This document shows, one piece after another, positions 34,986 through 46,903 of a stretch of 64,000 nt of DNA (the first letter of the stretch is position 1; every line of letters begins with the position of its first letter). The notes beneath the pieces were generated by a model. It saw only the letters and a list, made by a program, of their open reading frames with translations. It searched no databases and had not been told where the DNA came from. The translations under genes and the position numbers were made by a program. Source of the DNA: Ralstonia sp. UNC404CL21Col (GTDB taxonomy: Bacteria; Pseudomonadota; Gammaproteobacteria; Burkholderiales; Burkholderiaceae); assembly GCF_000620465.1 (NCBI RefSeq), contig NZ_KK211140.1:186001-250000 (forward strand), written 5' to 3'.

Positions 34986-35189
34986 TCAGGCAGCCTGGAT
35001 GTTGGTAGCCTGCTTGCCCTTCGGGCCTTGCGTCACTTCGAACGAGACGCGCTGATTTTCCTTGAGCGTCTTGAAGCCAGCCATTTGGATGGCCGAGAAA
35101 TGCGCGAACAGCTCTTCGCCGCCTTCGTCAGGCGAGATGAAACCGAAACCCTTGGCGTCGTTAAACCATTTGACCGTACCGAGTGCCAT
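34986..35189 (-). CDS. CspA-family cold-shock protein
   Basis: 67 residues, a single cold-shock domain. RNP motifs KGFGFI and ELFAHF are intact ([40 protein letters not shown]). It binds single-stranded RNA/DNA and melts structure in mRNA. Strong GGAGG precedes the ATG at 35189. A long leader is predicted: a TTGACA-17-AACAAT promoter lies about 275 bases upstream, reminiscent of E. coli cspA leaders. Confidence 0.95.
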   Translation of the reverse strand: MALGTVKWFNDAKGFGFISPDEGGEELFAHFSAIQMAGFKTLKENQRVSFEVTQGPKGKQATNIQAA

Positions 35190-35470
35190 GAAAACCCCTC
35201 CGTTAAAACACAAGTCAGAGCCGGGAGGGTATGCCTGTCGGGGCAGTGCAGAGCGGTACCGCGCAGTCATCGCCCGGCCGCCGGCCTGCGAGGCACGACG
35301 AATGGCGCGGGTGGAACCGCGCCGCAAGCGATCGGTCTTCTTGTGGCAAACACCACAGCCTGAAGCGGTTGTCGATCTGTTGTCGACTGGTGTGAGGCCT
35401 CCCGGGCTCACCATTCATGCGGCTCGCTGCCAACGGTTTGCGGGGCAGTAGGGCGCACATGTTGAATTCG

Positions 35471-35499
35471 ATTGTTCGAGGAATGCAACAGACTGTCAA
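35471..35499 (-). promoter_or_regulatory. Candidate promoter of the cold-shock gene
   Basis: On the minus strand TTGACA (35499-35494), 17 bases, AACAAT (35476-35471). The implied start near 35464 gives a leader of about 275 bases, far longer than usual here. Confidence 0.5.
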
Positions 35500-35731
35500 G
35501 GCCACAATAGGTGGGTCTGTGGCGAAAAACGGTCAGTTTCTGAAGAGGATTTGCTCGAAATCGGCTCGAACGTCCCAAAGTACGGAAAACGATTGGCGTT
35601 TCAGGCCCGGACCTTGCGCCCGTTCCCACCAGCGTGCAGGCGGTAAAACCCTTTGCACCCGAGGGCTGATGGACGCACGCGGCGCTGGCCAAACCGTTTG
35701 TAGACCTTGAAGTCGGCGTTATTTCCCCAAA

Positions 35732-35759
35732 TTGCGAACTCGAAAGGAGTGGTTAGAAT
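35732..35759 (+). promoter_or_regulatory. Candidate promoter of clpS-clpA
   Basis: TTGCGA (35732-35737), 16 bases, TAGAAT (35754-35759). The clpS ATG begins at 35766, so the start of transcription would coincide with the start codon. Confidence 0.45.
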
Positions 35760-35765
35760 AAGACC

Positions 35766-36088
35766 ATGGCAATCCGGCAAGCGACCACTCCACAACACGA
35801 TGCAGGCACCGTCCTGGAGCGGAAAGAGCAAGCGCTCAAACCGCCCGCGATGTACAAGGTGCTGCTGCTCAACGACGACTACACCCCGATGGAATTCGTC
35901 GTGATGATTCTTCAGCAATACTTCAGCAAAGACCGGGAGACTGCCACACAGATCATGCTGACTGTGCATCGGGAAGGTAAGGGCGTGTGCGGTATCTACA
36001 CTCGGGATATCGCCGCGACGAAAGTGGAATTGGTATCAACCCATGCACGGCAAGCGGGTCATCCGCTGCAGTGCGTGATGGAGGAAGC

Positions 36089-36092
<4 letters not shown>
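35766..36092 (+). CDS. clpS: ATP-dependent Clp protease adaptor ClpS
   Basis: 108 residues. The core [63 protein letters not shown] matches ClpS, including the N-degron pocket residues (NDD) and the ClpA-binding face. It brings N-end-rule substrates to ClpAP and alters its substrate choice. The stop overlaps the clpA start (ATGA), giving translational coupling. No normal ribosome-binding site is close to the ATG; AAGGAG lies 16 bases upstream. Confidence 0.96.
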
Positions 36093-38377
<2,285 letters not shown>

Positions 38378-38396
38378 CCTGTCAGACGCCCCAAAG

Positions 38397-38430
38397 AAAA
38401 CGGCCCGGAAAAACTCCGGGCCGTTTTTTT
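38397..38430 (+). terminator. Bidirectional terminator between clpA and dut
   Basis: AAAACGGCCCGGA and TCCGGGCCGTTTT form a 13-base stem followed by T on the plus strand and by A (T on the minus strand) on the other side, so it can serve both converging genes. Confidence 0.92.
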
Positions 38431-38447
38431 ATTTGCGGACGATGCGC

Positions 38448-38894
38448 TCAGTGGCGTCCAGTGCTGCCGAAACCACCGGCACCGCGCTCGCTCTCGGCAA
38501 AGTCGTCGACGATGTTCAGCTCGGCTTGCACGACCGGCACGATCACGAGTTGCGCAAGGCGCTCCATCGGGTTGAGCACGAACGCCGTGCTGCCACGGTT
38601 CCAGGTGCTGACCATCAGCTGGCCCTGGTAATCCGAATCGATCAGGCCCACCAGGTTGCCCAGCACGATGCCATGTTTGTGGCCCATGCCCGAGCGCGGC
38701 AGGATCAGCGCGGCATAACCGGGGTCGGCCAGGTGGATGGCCATGCCGGTCGGGATCAGATGCGTGGTGCCAGGCTCGATGGTGAGCGGGGCGTCGATGC
38801 AGGCGCGCAGGTCCAGCCCGGCGCTGCCGGTGGTGGCGTACTGCGGGAGTTGTTCGTGCAGGCGGGCGTCGAGGATCTTGACGTCGAGTTTCAT
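38448..38894 (-). CDS. dut: Deoxyuridine 5'-triphosphate nucleotidohydrolase
   Basis: 148 residues. The five dUTPase motifs are present: [37 protein letters not shown] and a C-terminal [10 protein letters not shown]. The enzyme removes dUTP and supplies dUMP for thymidylate synthesis. The stop of the upstream LLM gene overlaps its ATG by four bases (38891-38894). Confidence 0.97.
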   Translation of the reverse strand: MKLDVKILDARLHEQLPQYATTGSAGLDLRACIDAPLTIEPGTTHLIPTGMAIHLADPGYAALILPRSGMGHKHGIVLGNLVGLIDSDYQGQLMVSTWNRGSTAFVLNPMERLAQLVIVPVVQAELNIVDDFAESERGAGGFGSTGRH

Positions 38895-39937
38895 GCGGGG
38901 CAGGCCGACGAGGTTGCAGAAGGCGGAGATGGTAGCGCAAACGCCTCGGCCAGCAGCTCGTACGAGCGCAGGCGGGCCTTGTAGCTCGGCGCGACGGTCA
39001 GCACGATCAGCTCGTCGGCGACAAAGCGGTCCTTGAGCGCGTGCATCTGCTCGGCCACGGATTCCGGCGTGCCGATGATGCTGCGCGGCCGCTCGCGCAT
39101 GGCGATGGCCTGGTCGCGTTCGGTGTAGACATGCGCTTCGCCTTGCTCGACGGTCGGGATCGGGCCATTCACGCCAATCGCCATCTGCACGCGGCGCAAA
39201 TCAATCGCAGCTTCGTAGCGGCGCGCCTCGGCTTCAGTGTCTGCCGCGATCACGAAGACGGCGGCAGCGCTGTACGGCCGTGTGTCGTAGCCGGGTTCGA
39301 AATCCGTGCGGTACTGCTGCGCGACGATGTGCCCGACGTGCGGATTGATGAAGTGCGCAAACGCGAAACGGATACCCAGGCGCGCGGCCAGCGCGCCGCC
39401 AAAATCGCTGGAGCCGAGCACCCACAGCTCGGGTTGGGTGTCGATCTCGGGCTGCAGGATGACGCCGTAGGCGGGGTGATCCGGCGGCAGCGTGCCGGTG
39501 AGGTGCCAGATCAGTTCCTGCACCTGCTGCGGGAAGATGTCGCCGCGGTTGTAGTCGCCCATGGCCACGGCCTGCGCGGTACGCATGTCGCCGCCGGGCG
39601 CGCGGCCGACGCCCAGGTCGATGCGGTTCGGGAACAGTGCCTCCAGCAGGCGGAACTGCTCGGCCAGCTTGAACGGGCTGTAATACGGCAGCATCACGCC
39701 GCCAGAGCCCACGCGTAAGTGCTTCGTGGCGCTCGCCACGCGGGCGATCATCACTTCCGGCGCCGGGTTGCTGACGCCCCGCAAGCCGTGGTGCTCGGCG
39801 CACCAGTAGCGCGTGTAGCCGAGTGAATCCGTCAGTTGTGCCAGGTCGACCGTCGCGGCGATGGCATCGCGTGCGCTGTGGCCGTAGATGACGGGGCTTT
39901 GGTCCAGGACCGATAGACGGATCGGCGCGGCGCTCAT
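38891..39937 (-). CDS. LLM-class flavin-dependent oxidoreductase
   Basis: 348 residues. A luciferase-like monooxygenase fold is shown by [38 protein letters not shown] and [13 protein letters not shown]. This matches the YhbW group of MsnO8-like/alkanal monooxygenase-type proteins. The substrate is unknown; FMN is the usual cofactor. It overlaps coaBC and dut by four bases each, so it is embedded in a core operon where I expect coaBC and dut to be adjacent. Confidence 0.9.
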   Translation of the reverse strand: MSAAPIRLSVLDQSPVIYGHSARDAIAATVDLAQLTDSLGYTRYWCAEHHGLRGVSNPAPEVMIARVASATKHLRVGSGGVMLPYYSPFKLAEQFRLLEALFPNRIDLGVGRAPGGDMRTAQAVAMGDYNRGDIFPQQVQELIWHLTGTLPPDHPAYGVILQPEIDTQPELWVLGSSDFGGALAARLGIRFAFAHFINPHVGHIVAQQYRTDFEPGYDTRPYSAAAVFVIAADTEAEARRYEAAIDLRRVQMAIGVNGPIPTVEQGEAHVYTERDQAIAMRERPRSIIGTPESVAEQMHALKDRFVADELIVLTVAPSYKARLRSYELLAEAFALPSPPSATSSACPA

Positions 39938-41139
39938 GACCGTGCTCCGTGCACGCGGTCGGCGATGGCCGCGACGATCTGGCGTGCCAGCGTCAGCTTG
40001 TCGGCGCGCGGCAGGCGCGTAATGCCCTTGGCATCGAAGAGCGCGACTTCATTGTCGTCGCGGCCGAAGGTCTGATGCCCGAGATTGCCGACCAGCAACG
40101 GGATGCCTTTTTTCTGACGCTTGGCCTCGCCGAACTCTTCCAGGCGTTCGGTTTCTGCCGCAAAGCCGACGCAGAAGGGCGCATTCGCACGGCGCGCCAC
40201 GGCGGCCAGGATGTCGGGGTTTTGCGTGAACGTAAGTGTCGGTACGTCGGAATCGCTCTGCTTCTTGAGCTTCTGCTCCGCGGCTTGGGCCACACGCCAA
40301 TCCGCCACGGCCGCCACGGCAATGAAGATGTCGTTTCTCGTGGTGTCCAGCTCGCGCATGACGGCATCGTGCATCTGCTGAGCGGTTTGCACATCGATGC
40401 GCAATACCCCTGCAGGCGTGTCCTGATGGCACGGCCCAGCGACGAGCGTGACCTCCGCACCGGCCTGCGATGCAGCCCGCGCCAGCGCAAAGCCCATCTT
40501 GCCGCTGGACAGGTTCGTGATGCCGCGCACCGGGTCGATTGGCTCGAAGGTCGGACCCGCCGTCAACAGCAGGCGGTGGCCGCGCAGCAGCTTGGGCTGG
40601 AAGAAGCCGATGAGTTGCTCGACGATGTCTTCGGGCTCGAGCATGCGGCCGTCGCCGACTTCGCCGCAGGCCTGGTCGCCGGCATCGGGGCCGAGCAGGG
40701 TGACGTCGTCAGCGCGCAGTTGAGCGGCATTGCGTTGCGTGGCGGGCGCGGCCCACATCTGGCGGTTCATCGCGGGTGCCACGAGCAGCGGGCAATCGCG
40801 CGCGATGCACAGCGTGGAGAGCAGGTCGTCGGCCATGCCGTGCGCGAGCTTGGCGAGAAAGTCGGTGGACGCCGGCGCGATGACGATGGCATCCGCCTCG
40901 CGCGACAGGTCGATGTGCGGCATGTTGTTGCCGATGCGGCCGTCCCACTGCGACGTGAAGACCGGGCGACCGGAAAGCGCCTGCATCGTCACTGGCGTGA
41001 TGAAGTGCGTGGCGGCCTCGGTCATCACCACCTGCACGGTTGCGCCCGCCTTGGTCAAGAGCCGCACCAGCTCGGCCGACTTGTAGCACGCGATGCCCCC
41101 GGTCAGGCCGAGCACGAAATGTTTGCCTTGCAGTTCCAT
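39934..41139 (-). CDS. coaBC: Bifunctional phosphopantothenoylcysteine decarboxylase/synthetase
   Basis: 401 residues. The N-terminal flavoprotein (CoaC) has GLTGGIACYKSAELVRLL, PASTDFLAKLAHGMADDLLS and PAMNRQMW; the C-terminal CoaB domain has LTAGPTFEPIDPVRGITNLSSGKMG. It adds cysteine to phosphopantothenate and decarboxylates the product in coenzyme A synthesis. The ATG at 41139 matches the family start (MELQGKHFVLGLTGG). First gene of a three-gene unit with overlaps to the LLM gene and dut. Confidence 0.96.
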   Translation of the reverse strand: MELQGKHFVLGLTGGIACYKSAELVRLLTKAGATVQVVMTEAATHFITPVTMQALSGRPVFTSQWDGRIGNNMPHIDLSREADAIVIAPASTDFLAKLAHGMADDLLSTLCIARDCPLLVAPAMNRQMWAAPATQRNAAQLRADDVTLLGPDAGDQACGEVGDGRMLEPEDIVEQLIGFFQPKLLRGHRLLLTAGPTFEPIDPVRGITNLSSGKMGFALARAASQAGAEVTLVAGPCHQDTPAGVLRIDVQTAQQMHDAVMRELDTTRNDIFIAVAAVADWRVAQAAEQKLKKQSDSDVPTLTFTQNPDILAAVARRANAPFCVGFAAETERLEEFGEAKRQKKGIPLLVGNLGHQTFGRDDNEVALFDAKGITRLPRADKLTLARQIVAAIADRVHGARS

Positions 41140-41288
41140 AACAACCCGCTTGGGAATCCGATTGACGCAATATGCGCGGGCAGGATACAACCCGTGGCCC
41201 GGGCTTCCTGCTGAACAGTGGCGATGATACCGGCTTGCCCCGGGGCGCGTCTGGCGCTCGGGTTTTTCCTCAAACGCGCATTCTCGAT

Positions 41289-41867
41289 ATGGTTTTCGGT
41301 CATTCCGCAGTACGCAATGTCCTCGCCTGGATTGGCGGTTGCGCCATCGTGGCGGTGGTGGTCGGCACTACGCTCGTGTGGGGGGCGAAGACATGGCTGC
41401 GCGAGGAGCCGAAGCTTGGGCACGCAGACGTGATCGTCGTGCTGGGCGGCGAATCGGGCCAGCGTGTGATCGGCGCCGCCGAGCTGTACCACGCAGGCAT
41501 CGCGCCACGCGTGTTTGTCAGCGGGCAGGGCGACTGCCTTCTCATCGCGCGCCGTTTGGAAATGGCCGGTGTGCCGGCAGAGCGCATCGGCCACGAATGT
41601 GTGTCCGGCAGCACGATGGAGAATGCGCGGATGACGCGCGAGACGCTGGCGGACCAGCACGTCGACAGCGCAATACTGGTCACGAGCTGGTATCACACCG
41701 GCCGGGCGCTAGCGGTGTTCCGCAAGGTCTGGCCGGAGGTCGCCTGGGGTGCGCGGGGCGTATTCCCGGGTGACACGCTGGCCAAGTCAGTTCCGATCTA
41801 CGAAGCGGGGTCGATTCTTGCCGAGTACGTCAAACGGGCGTGGTACGCCGTCCGCTATTGGGCGTGA
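41289..41867 (+). CDS. YdcF/DUF218 family membrane-anchored protein
   Basis: 192 residues with an N-terminal membrane anchor (about 9-27) and the DUF218 domain: DVIVVLGGESGQRVIGAAELY, PRVFVSGQGD, SGSTMENARMTRE and LVTSWYHTGRALAVF. The family includes ElyC and SanA, linked to envelope and vancomycin tolerance, but the biochemical role is unsettled. The start is uncertain; I chose ATG at 41289 directly before the anchor. It is inserted in the plus direction between coaBC and the lspA group. Confidence 0.8.
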   Translation: MVFGHSAVRNVLAWIGGCAIVAVVVGTTLVWGAKTWLREEPKLGHADVIVVLGGESGQRVIGAAELYHAGIAPRVFVSGQGDCLLIARRLEMAGVPAERIGHECVSGSTMENARMTRETLADQHVDSAILVTSWYHTGRALAVFRKVWPEVAWGARGVFPGDTLAKSVPIYEAGSILAEYVKRAWYAVRYWA

Positions 41868-41870
41868 GCC

Positions 41871-42248
41871 TCATTCGGCAGGCATGGGCCGCGCATCGGC
41901 GGCCAGGTCGTCCAGGGACGGGACGAAGCGGATCGTGTCGCGCTTGTTGGATTCCCGCACCCAGTCGCGCAGCGCGCTGCTGGCGTCCAGGTGCGCCGAG
42001 ATGTCGCCGACCACGGCCAGCTTCAACCGGTAGTTCGTGATCTTCTGCGCGATGCCGCCGGCCAGGCCGGTGCGCAGCGCAAAGAACGCGGCGTCGAGGC
42101 GGCTGACCGGCACGGCAACCATCGATGCGCCATGCCCCAGCGCCTCGCCGATCAGATGATCCAGTGCGTCCTGTTCGCTGGCGATGCGCGGGCCGGCCTC
42201 ATCGAGGCACAGCACCGCTTCGCCGTTCCAATGCTGGAGGTTTGACAC
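41871..42248 (-). CDS. DUF4180 family protein
   Basis: 125 residues with a GTG start. WNGEAVLCLDEAGPRIASEQDALDHLIGEALGHGASMVAVPVSRLDAAFFALRTGLAGGIAQKITNYRLKLAVVGDIS matches the DUF4180 family; function unknown. It follows lspA by seven bases and is probably co-transcribed with ileS-lspA. Its stop is three bases from the convergent YdcF-like stop. Confidence 0.85.
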   Translation of the reverse strand: MSNLQHWNGEAVLCLDEAGPRIASEQDALDHLIGEALGHGASMVAVPVSRLDAAFFALRTGLAGGIAQKITNYRLKLAVVGDISAHLDASSALRDWVRESNKRDTIRFVPSLDDLAADARPMPAE

Positions 42249-42255
42249 GGCAGCC

Positions 42256-42780
42256 TTAGCGACGCACGCGCCGCAGTTCGTCGACGATCAGCAGCACCGC
42301 GCCGATGCAGATACCGCAGTCCGCCACGTTGAAGGCGGGCCAGTGGTAGTTGTGCAGGTAGAAGTCGAGGAAGTCCACCACGTGACCGTAGATGACGCGG
42401 TCGATCACGTTGCCCAGCGCGCCGCCCAGAATCAGTGCCAGCGCAAAGCAGAACATCTTCTGCCCGCTGTGCCGCTTGAGCAGCCACACGATGAACAGCG
42501 CAGCCGCCACGCCCAGGCCCGTGAAGAACCAGCGTTGCCAGCCGCCCGCCGCCGCCAGGAACGAGAACGCCGCTCCCTTGTTATAGGCAAGCACCAGGTT
42601 GAAGAAGCCGGTGACCGGCCGCGACTCGCCGTACGTGAAGGTTTTGAGGACGGCGATCTTGGTCAACTGGTCCAGCAGGATCCAGATGACGGCCAGGCCG
42701 AGCCAGGGGCCCACGCCATGACCGCCGCCGCTCTTCTTCATCCCGATCGATTTGCTCTTGCCGTTGTTGCGAGTGGCCAT
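42256..42780 (-). CDS. lspA: Lipoprotein signal peptidase II
   Basis: 174 residues with four membrane segments and the catalytic aspartates in [15 protein letters not shown] and [15 protein letters not shown]. It cleaves prolipoproteins before the lipidated cysteine in the inner membrane. The first 25 residues are basic ([20 protein letters not shown]). Its ATG overlaps the ileS stop by one base (TGATG), a common arrangement for this pair. Confidence 0.97.
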   Translation of the reverse strand: MATRNNGKSKSIGMKKSGGGHGVGPWLGLAVIWILLDQLTKIAVLKTFTYGESRPVTGFFNLVLAYNKGAAFSFLAAAGGWQRWFFTGLGVAAALFIVWLLKRHSGQKMFCFALALILGGALGNVIDRVIYGHVVDFLDFYLHNYHWPAFNVADCGICIGAVLLIVDELRRVRR

Positions 42781-45659
42781 CAGGCAGCGCTCCGTTGTTC
42801 GCCGGCGCCGAACAGGTTGTCGGTGCAGCGCTTGCAGAGGGTCGGGTGGGCGTGGTCGTGGCCGACGTCGGCGCGGTAGTGCCAGCAGCGCTCGCACTTG
42901 GCGTGCGTCGACGGCACCACGGTGATGAGCAGATCGCCGCCTTCCGGGGCGCGTTCCAGCTTCGCCGCCGACGTGATCAGCACGAAGCGCAGGTCGTCGC
43001 CGAGGCTGGCCAATGCGTCATGCACCGATTCGCCCGCCGAGACCGTCACTTCCGCCTGCAGCGACGAGCCGATCTTGCCGTCGATGCGCAGTGCTTCCAG
43101 TTGCTTCGTCACTTCGCCGCGCACGTTGCGGATGGCGGCCCACTTCTCCAGCAGCGCGCTGGCGCCTTGCGGCACCGGGGCGTCGTAGTAGGTGCTGGTG
43201 AAGATGGTGTCGGTGTGCTCGGTGCCGTGTGCGAAGACCTGCCACGCCTCTTCGGCCGTGAACGACAGGAACGGCGCCATCCAGTGCAGCATGGCCTGGG
43301 TGATGTGATACAGCGCGTTCTGTGCCGAGCGGCGCGCGATGGAATCGGGCGCCGTGGTGTACAGGCGGTCCTTCAGCACGTCGAGGTAGAAGCCGCCCAG
43401 GTCTTCCGAGCAGAACGTCTGCAGCTTGGCGACGACCGGGTGGAATTCATACACGTCGTAGTGCGACAGGACTTCCTTCTGCAACGCATCCGTTAGCGCC
43501 ACGGCATAGCGGTCGATTTCGAGCCATTGCTCGGTCGGCAGCGCGTGTTTGGCGTGATCGTAGTCGGTCAGGTTGGCGAGCAGGAAGCGCAGCGTGTTGC
43601 GGATGCGGCGATAGCCTTCCACCACGCGCTTGAGAATTTCGTCCGAGATGGCGAGTTCGCCCGAGTAGTCGGTCGAGGCCACCCACAGGCGGATGATCTC
43701 GGCGCCCATCTTGTTGGCGATTTCCTGCGGCGCGATCGTGTTGCCGATCGACTTCGACATCTTCCGGCCTTCGCCGTCCACCGTGAAGCCGTGCGTGAGC
43801 AGGCCCTTGTACGGCGGCTTGCCGTACAGCATCGAAGCGGTCAGCAGCGACGAGTGGAACCAGCCGCGGTGCTGGTCGGAGCCTTCCAGGTACAGATCGG
43901 CCAGGCGACCGTCCGGCAGGTCGGCCGAAGCGTCATACAGATCCGCCGCATGCGAGCCGCGGATGACGTGCCAGTGCGTCGTGCCCGAGTCGAACCACAC
44001 GTCGAGCGTGTCGCGATTCTTCTCGTACATGTCAGCCTCGTCGCCGAGCAGCTCGCGCGGGTCGAGCGTCTGCCAGGCTTCGATGCCGCTTTGTTCGATG
44101 CGCTGCGCGACCTGTTCCAGCAGCTCAGGCGTGCGCGGGTGCAGCGCGCCGGTTTCCTTGTGCACGAAGAAGGCCATCGGCACGCCCCATTGGCGCTGGC
44201 GCGACAGCGTCCAGTCCGGGCGGTTGGCGATCATGTTGTGCAGGCGCTGCTTGCCCCACGACGGATAGAACGCGGTGGCATCGATGCCGGCGAGCGCCGT
44301 TTCGCGCAGCGTGGCGTTGCCGTCGTTAGGCTGCACGTCCATCCCCGCAAACCACTGCGACGTGGCGCGATAGATGATCGGCGTCTTGTGGCGCCAGCAG
44401 TGCATGTAGCTATGCGCGTACTTGTGCGCATCGAACAGGTTGCCCGAGTCGCGCAGCACCTCGACGATCTTCGGATTGGCATCCCAGATCATCTGGCCGC
44501 CGAACAGCGGCAGCGTCGATGCGTACACGCCGTTGCCCATCACCGGGTTGATGATTTCCGAGTCGGGCATGTTGTGGGCCTTGCACGACTGGAAGTCTTC
44601 CACGCCGTAGGCGGGCGCGGAGTGGACGATGCCGGTGCCGGTGTCGATGGTCACGTAGTCGCCCAGATAGACCGGCGAGGTGCGGTCGTAGCCCGCGTCC
44701 ATCTTGGCAAGCGGGTGGTGGAAACGCACGCCCGACAGGGCTGCACCTTCGCAGGTGGCCAGCACGGTGCCTTCGAGCTTCCAGCTTTGCAGGCAGGCCT
44801 CGACGCGCTCTTTGGCGACGATCAGCAGCCCGCGCGGCGTGTCGACCAGCGCGTATTCGATTTCCGGGTGCAGGTTCAGCGCCTGGTTGGAAGGGATCGT
44901 CCACGGCGTGGTGGTCCAGATCACGATCCAGCCCGGCTTGGCCTTGAGCACATCGGCGCCGACGTGGAAGGCGCTCGCCAGCGCGTCGATGTCGGCGAAT
45001 GGGAAGCCGACGTCGATCGACAGGTCGGTGCGATCCGCGTATTCGACTTCCGCCTCAGCCAATGCCGAGCCGCAGTCGAAGCACCAGTTGACCGGCTTCA
45101 GGCCGCGGAACACGTAGCCCTTTTCCAGGATCTTGCCCAGCGCGCGCACTTCATCCGCTTCGTTGCGGAAGTTCATGGTCAGGTACGGATCGGCCCAGTC
45201 GCCCAGCACGCCCAGGCGTTCGAAATCCGCCTTCTGGCGTGCGATCTGGCCCGTGGCGTAGGCACGCGCTTTCTCTTGTACTTCCTTGACCGGCAGGCCC
45301 TTGCCAAATTGCTTTTCGATCTGGATTTCGATCGGCATGCCGTGGCAGTCCCAGCCCGGCACGTAGACGGCGTCCAGGCCGGTCAGGCCGCGCGCCTTGA
45401 TCACCATGTCCTTGAGGATCTTGTTGACCGCGTGGCCGATGTGCAGATCGCCGTTGGCATACGGCGGGCCGTCGTGAAGGATGAACTTCTTCGCGCCTTT
45501 GCGCGCGGCGCGGATCTTCTTGTAGAGCTGCTTGTCCTGCCATTGCTTGACCCACAGCGGTTCGCGCTTGGGCAGGTCGCCGCGCATGGGGAAGGGCGTG
45601 TCCAGCAGGTTGACCGGGTACTTGCTCTTCTCCGGCGTAGGCTTCTTGGAATCGGACAT
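42780..45659 (-). CDS. ileS: Isoleucyl-tRNA synthetase
   Basis: 959 residues, typical of type 1 bacterial IleRS. HIGH is at 73-76 and KMSKS near 633; the central editing domain contains [14 protein letters not shown]; the C-terminal zinc site has [12 protein letters not shown] and CKRCTDNL. It charges tRNA-Ile in the cytoplasm. ATG at 45659 follows the normal family start ([27 protein letters not shown]). It is coupled to lspA downstream and follows ribF by about 110 bases. Confidence 0.98.
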   Translation of the reverse strand: MSDSKKPTPEKSKYPVNLLDTPFPMRGDLPKREPLWVKQWQDKQLYKKIRAARKGAKKFILHDGPPYANGDLHIGHAVNKILKDMVIKARGLTGLDAVYVPGWDCHGMPIEIQIEKQFGKGLPVKEVQEKARAYATGQIARQKADFERLGVLGDWADPYLTMNFRNEADEVRALGKILEKGYVFRGLKPVNWCFDCGSALAEAEVEYADRTDLSIDVGFPFADIDALASAFHVGADVLKAKPGWIVIWTTTPWTIPSNQALNLHPEIEYALVDTPRGLLIVAKERVEACLQSWKLEGTVLATCEGAALSGVRFHHPLAKMDAGYDRTSPVYLGDYVTIDTGTGIVHSAPAYGVEDFQSCKAHNMPDSEIINPVMGNGVYASTLPLFGGQMIWDANPKIVEVLRDSGNLFDAHKYAHSYMHCWRHKTPIIYRATSQWFAGMDVQPNDGNATLRETALAGIDATAFYPSWGKQRLHNMIANRPDWTLSRQRQWGVPMAFFVHKETGALHPRTPELLEQVAQRIEQSGIEAWQTLDPRELLGDEADMYEKNRDTLDVWFDSGTTHWHVIRGSHAADLYDASADLPDGRLADLYLEGSDQHRGWFHSSLLTASMLYGKPPYKGLLTHGFTVDGEGRKMSKSIGNTIAPQEIANKMGAEIIRLWVASTDYSGELAISDEILKRVVEGYRRIRNTLRFLLANLTDYDHAKHALPTEQWLEIDRYAVALTDALQKEVLSHYDVYEFHPVVAKLQTFCSEDLGGFYLDVLKDRLYTTAPDSIARRSAQNALYHITQAMLHWMAPFLSFTAEEAWQVFAHGTEHTDTIFTSTYYDAPVPQGASALLEKWAAIRNVRGEVTKQLEALRIDGKIGSSLQAEVTVSAGESVHDALASLGDDLRFVLITSAAKLERAPEGGDLLITVVPSTHAKCERCWHYRADVGHDHAHPTLCKRCTDNLFGAGEQRSAA

Positions 45660-45768
45660 GGTGTGATGTGGGGCAGATTCGGGCAATTCGGGTGGGTGCA
45701 GGCGCGGCTGACAGTGCAGGGCGCGCGTGCGCAGCGTGTGGCTTCTGGGCGGCGAACGTGTCGGCCGC

Positions 45769-46767
45769 CTACTGAATTCGGTCGGTGGCGGAGGTGGCGA
45801 AGTCGCGCCGAAGCATTGGCGACTCGCCGGCCGGCGGAACGGGCAGGCCGAAGAACTGCCGCGCGTGAACACAGTCCTGCGCGATGGCGTCCTTGAGCGC
45901 ATCGAGCGAATCGTAGCGAGCCTCGTCGCGCAGCTTCTTCATGAATTCCACGCGGACCAGCTTGCCGTAGACGCTGGCGTTGTAATCAAAGACATGCACT
46001 TCCAGCAGCACGCGGCCGGAGTCGTCCACCGTCGGGCGTACGCCAATGCTGGCGACGGCAGGCAGCGGTTTTTCAGCCAGCCCGTGCACCTGCACGACAA
46101 AGATGCCGGCCACTGCCGGCTTGCGGTGCGAGATGCGCAGATTCAGCGTCGGGAAGCCGAGCGAGCGGCCGAGCTTTTGCCCATGCACCACGTGCCCGCT
46201 GATGGCATAACCGTGACCGAGCAGGCGGCGGGCATGTTCGAGGTCGCCCGCGGACAGGGCCTCGCGCACCGCCGAGCTGGAGATGCGGATGCCGGACTCC
46301 GACACCGAGCCCATCTGCTCGACTTCAAAGCCGAACTGCGCGCCGGCGGCCTGCAGGTAGGTGAAATCTCCGGCGCGCTTGGCGCCAAAGCGGAAGTCAT
46401 CGCCCACCAGCAGCCAGCGCGCGTGCAGACCATCCACCAGAACATTGCGGACGAATTCGTCGGGCGTTTGGCCGGCAAAATGCGCGTTGAAATGCTCCAC
46501 GACCACGCGATCGACGCCCTGGCGGCGCAGGCTTTCCAGCTTGTCGCGCAGCAGGGCGATGCGGGTGGGCGCGCGGTCCGGCATGAAGAATTCGCGCGGA
46601 TGCGGCTCGAACGTCATCACCGTGAGCGGCAATCCGCGTGCGTCGGCCGCCGCGCGTGCGCGGGCCAGCAGAGACTGGTGCCCGCGGTGCACGCCGTCGA
46701 AGTTGCCGATGGTCAACGCGCAAGGCGCGCGACTTTCGGCGTTGGGCAGGCCGCGAAAGACTTTCAC
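45769..46767 (-). CDS. ribF: Bifunctional riboflavin kinase/FAD synthetase
   Basis: 332 residues from a GTG at 46767. The adenylyltransferase part has [17 protein letters not shown] and [15 protein letters not shown]; the kinase part has [20 protein letters not shown] and [15 protein letters not shown]. It makes FMN and then FAD from riboflavin. Longer in-frame extensions upstream carry no family similarity. It is the first gene of the ribF-ileS-lspA-DUF4180 group. The divergent hybrid kinase gene starts about 136 bases upstream. Confidence 0.96.
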   Translation of the reverse strand: MKVFRGLPNAESRAPCALTIGNFDGVHRGHQSLLARARAAADARGLPLTVMTFEPHPREFFMPDRAPTRIALLRDKLESLRRQGVDRVVVEHFNAHFAGQTPDEFVRNVLVDGLHARWLLVGDDFRFGAKRAGDFTYLQAAGAQFGFEVEQMGSVSESGIRISSSAVREALSAGDLEHARRLLGHGYAISGHVVHGQKLGRSLGFPTLNLRISHRKPAVAGIFVVQVHGLAEKPLPAVASIGVRPTVDDSGRVLLEVHVFDYNASVYGKLVRVEFMKKLRDEARYDSLDALKDAIAQDCVHARQFFGLPVPPAGESPMLRRDFATSATDRIQ

Positions 46768-46903
46768 GAGAAGCGTCGGTGGTCGAGGAAGGGGGAAGTG
46801 CGTTTTGTACCGGATTGGCGCGGCAGCCGGCCAAAATCCAGCAAAACGCACATTATATAAGGGATTGCCCCATCCCCGGCGGGTCAAGGGAGGATGAAGC
46901 TGG

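Larger units (their letters stand above)
35190..35765. other. 576-base divergent region: cold-shock leader and clpS promoter
   Basis: Contains the long untranslated leader of the cold-shock gene (minus strand, about 35464-35190), its promoter and, on the plus strand, the clpS promoter. I see no other gene. Confidence 0.5.

Noticed and set aside
43527-45896. 789-codon open frame on the plus strand opposite ileS
   Set aside because: Same reason; ileS is certain from HIGH, KMSKS and zinc motifs.
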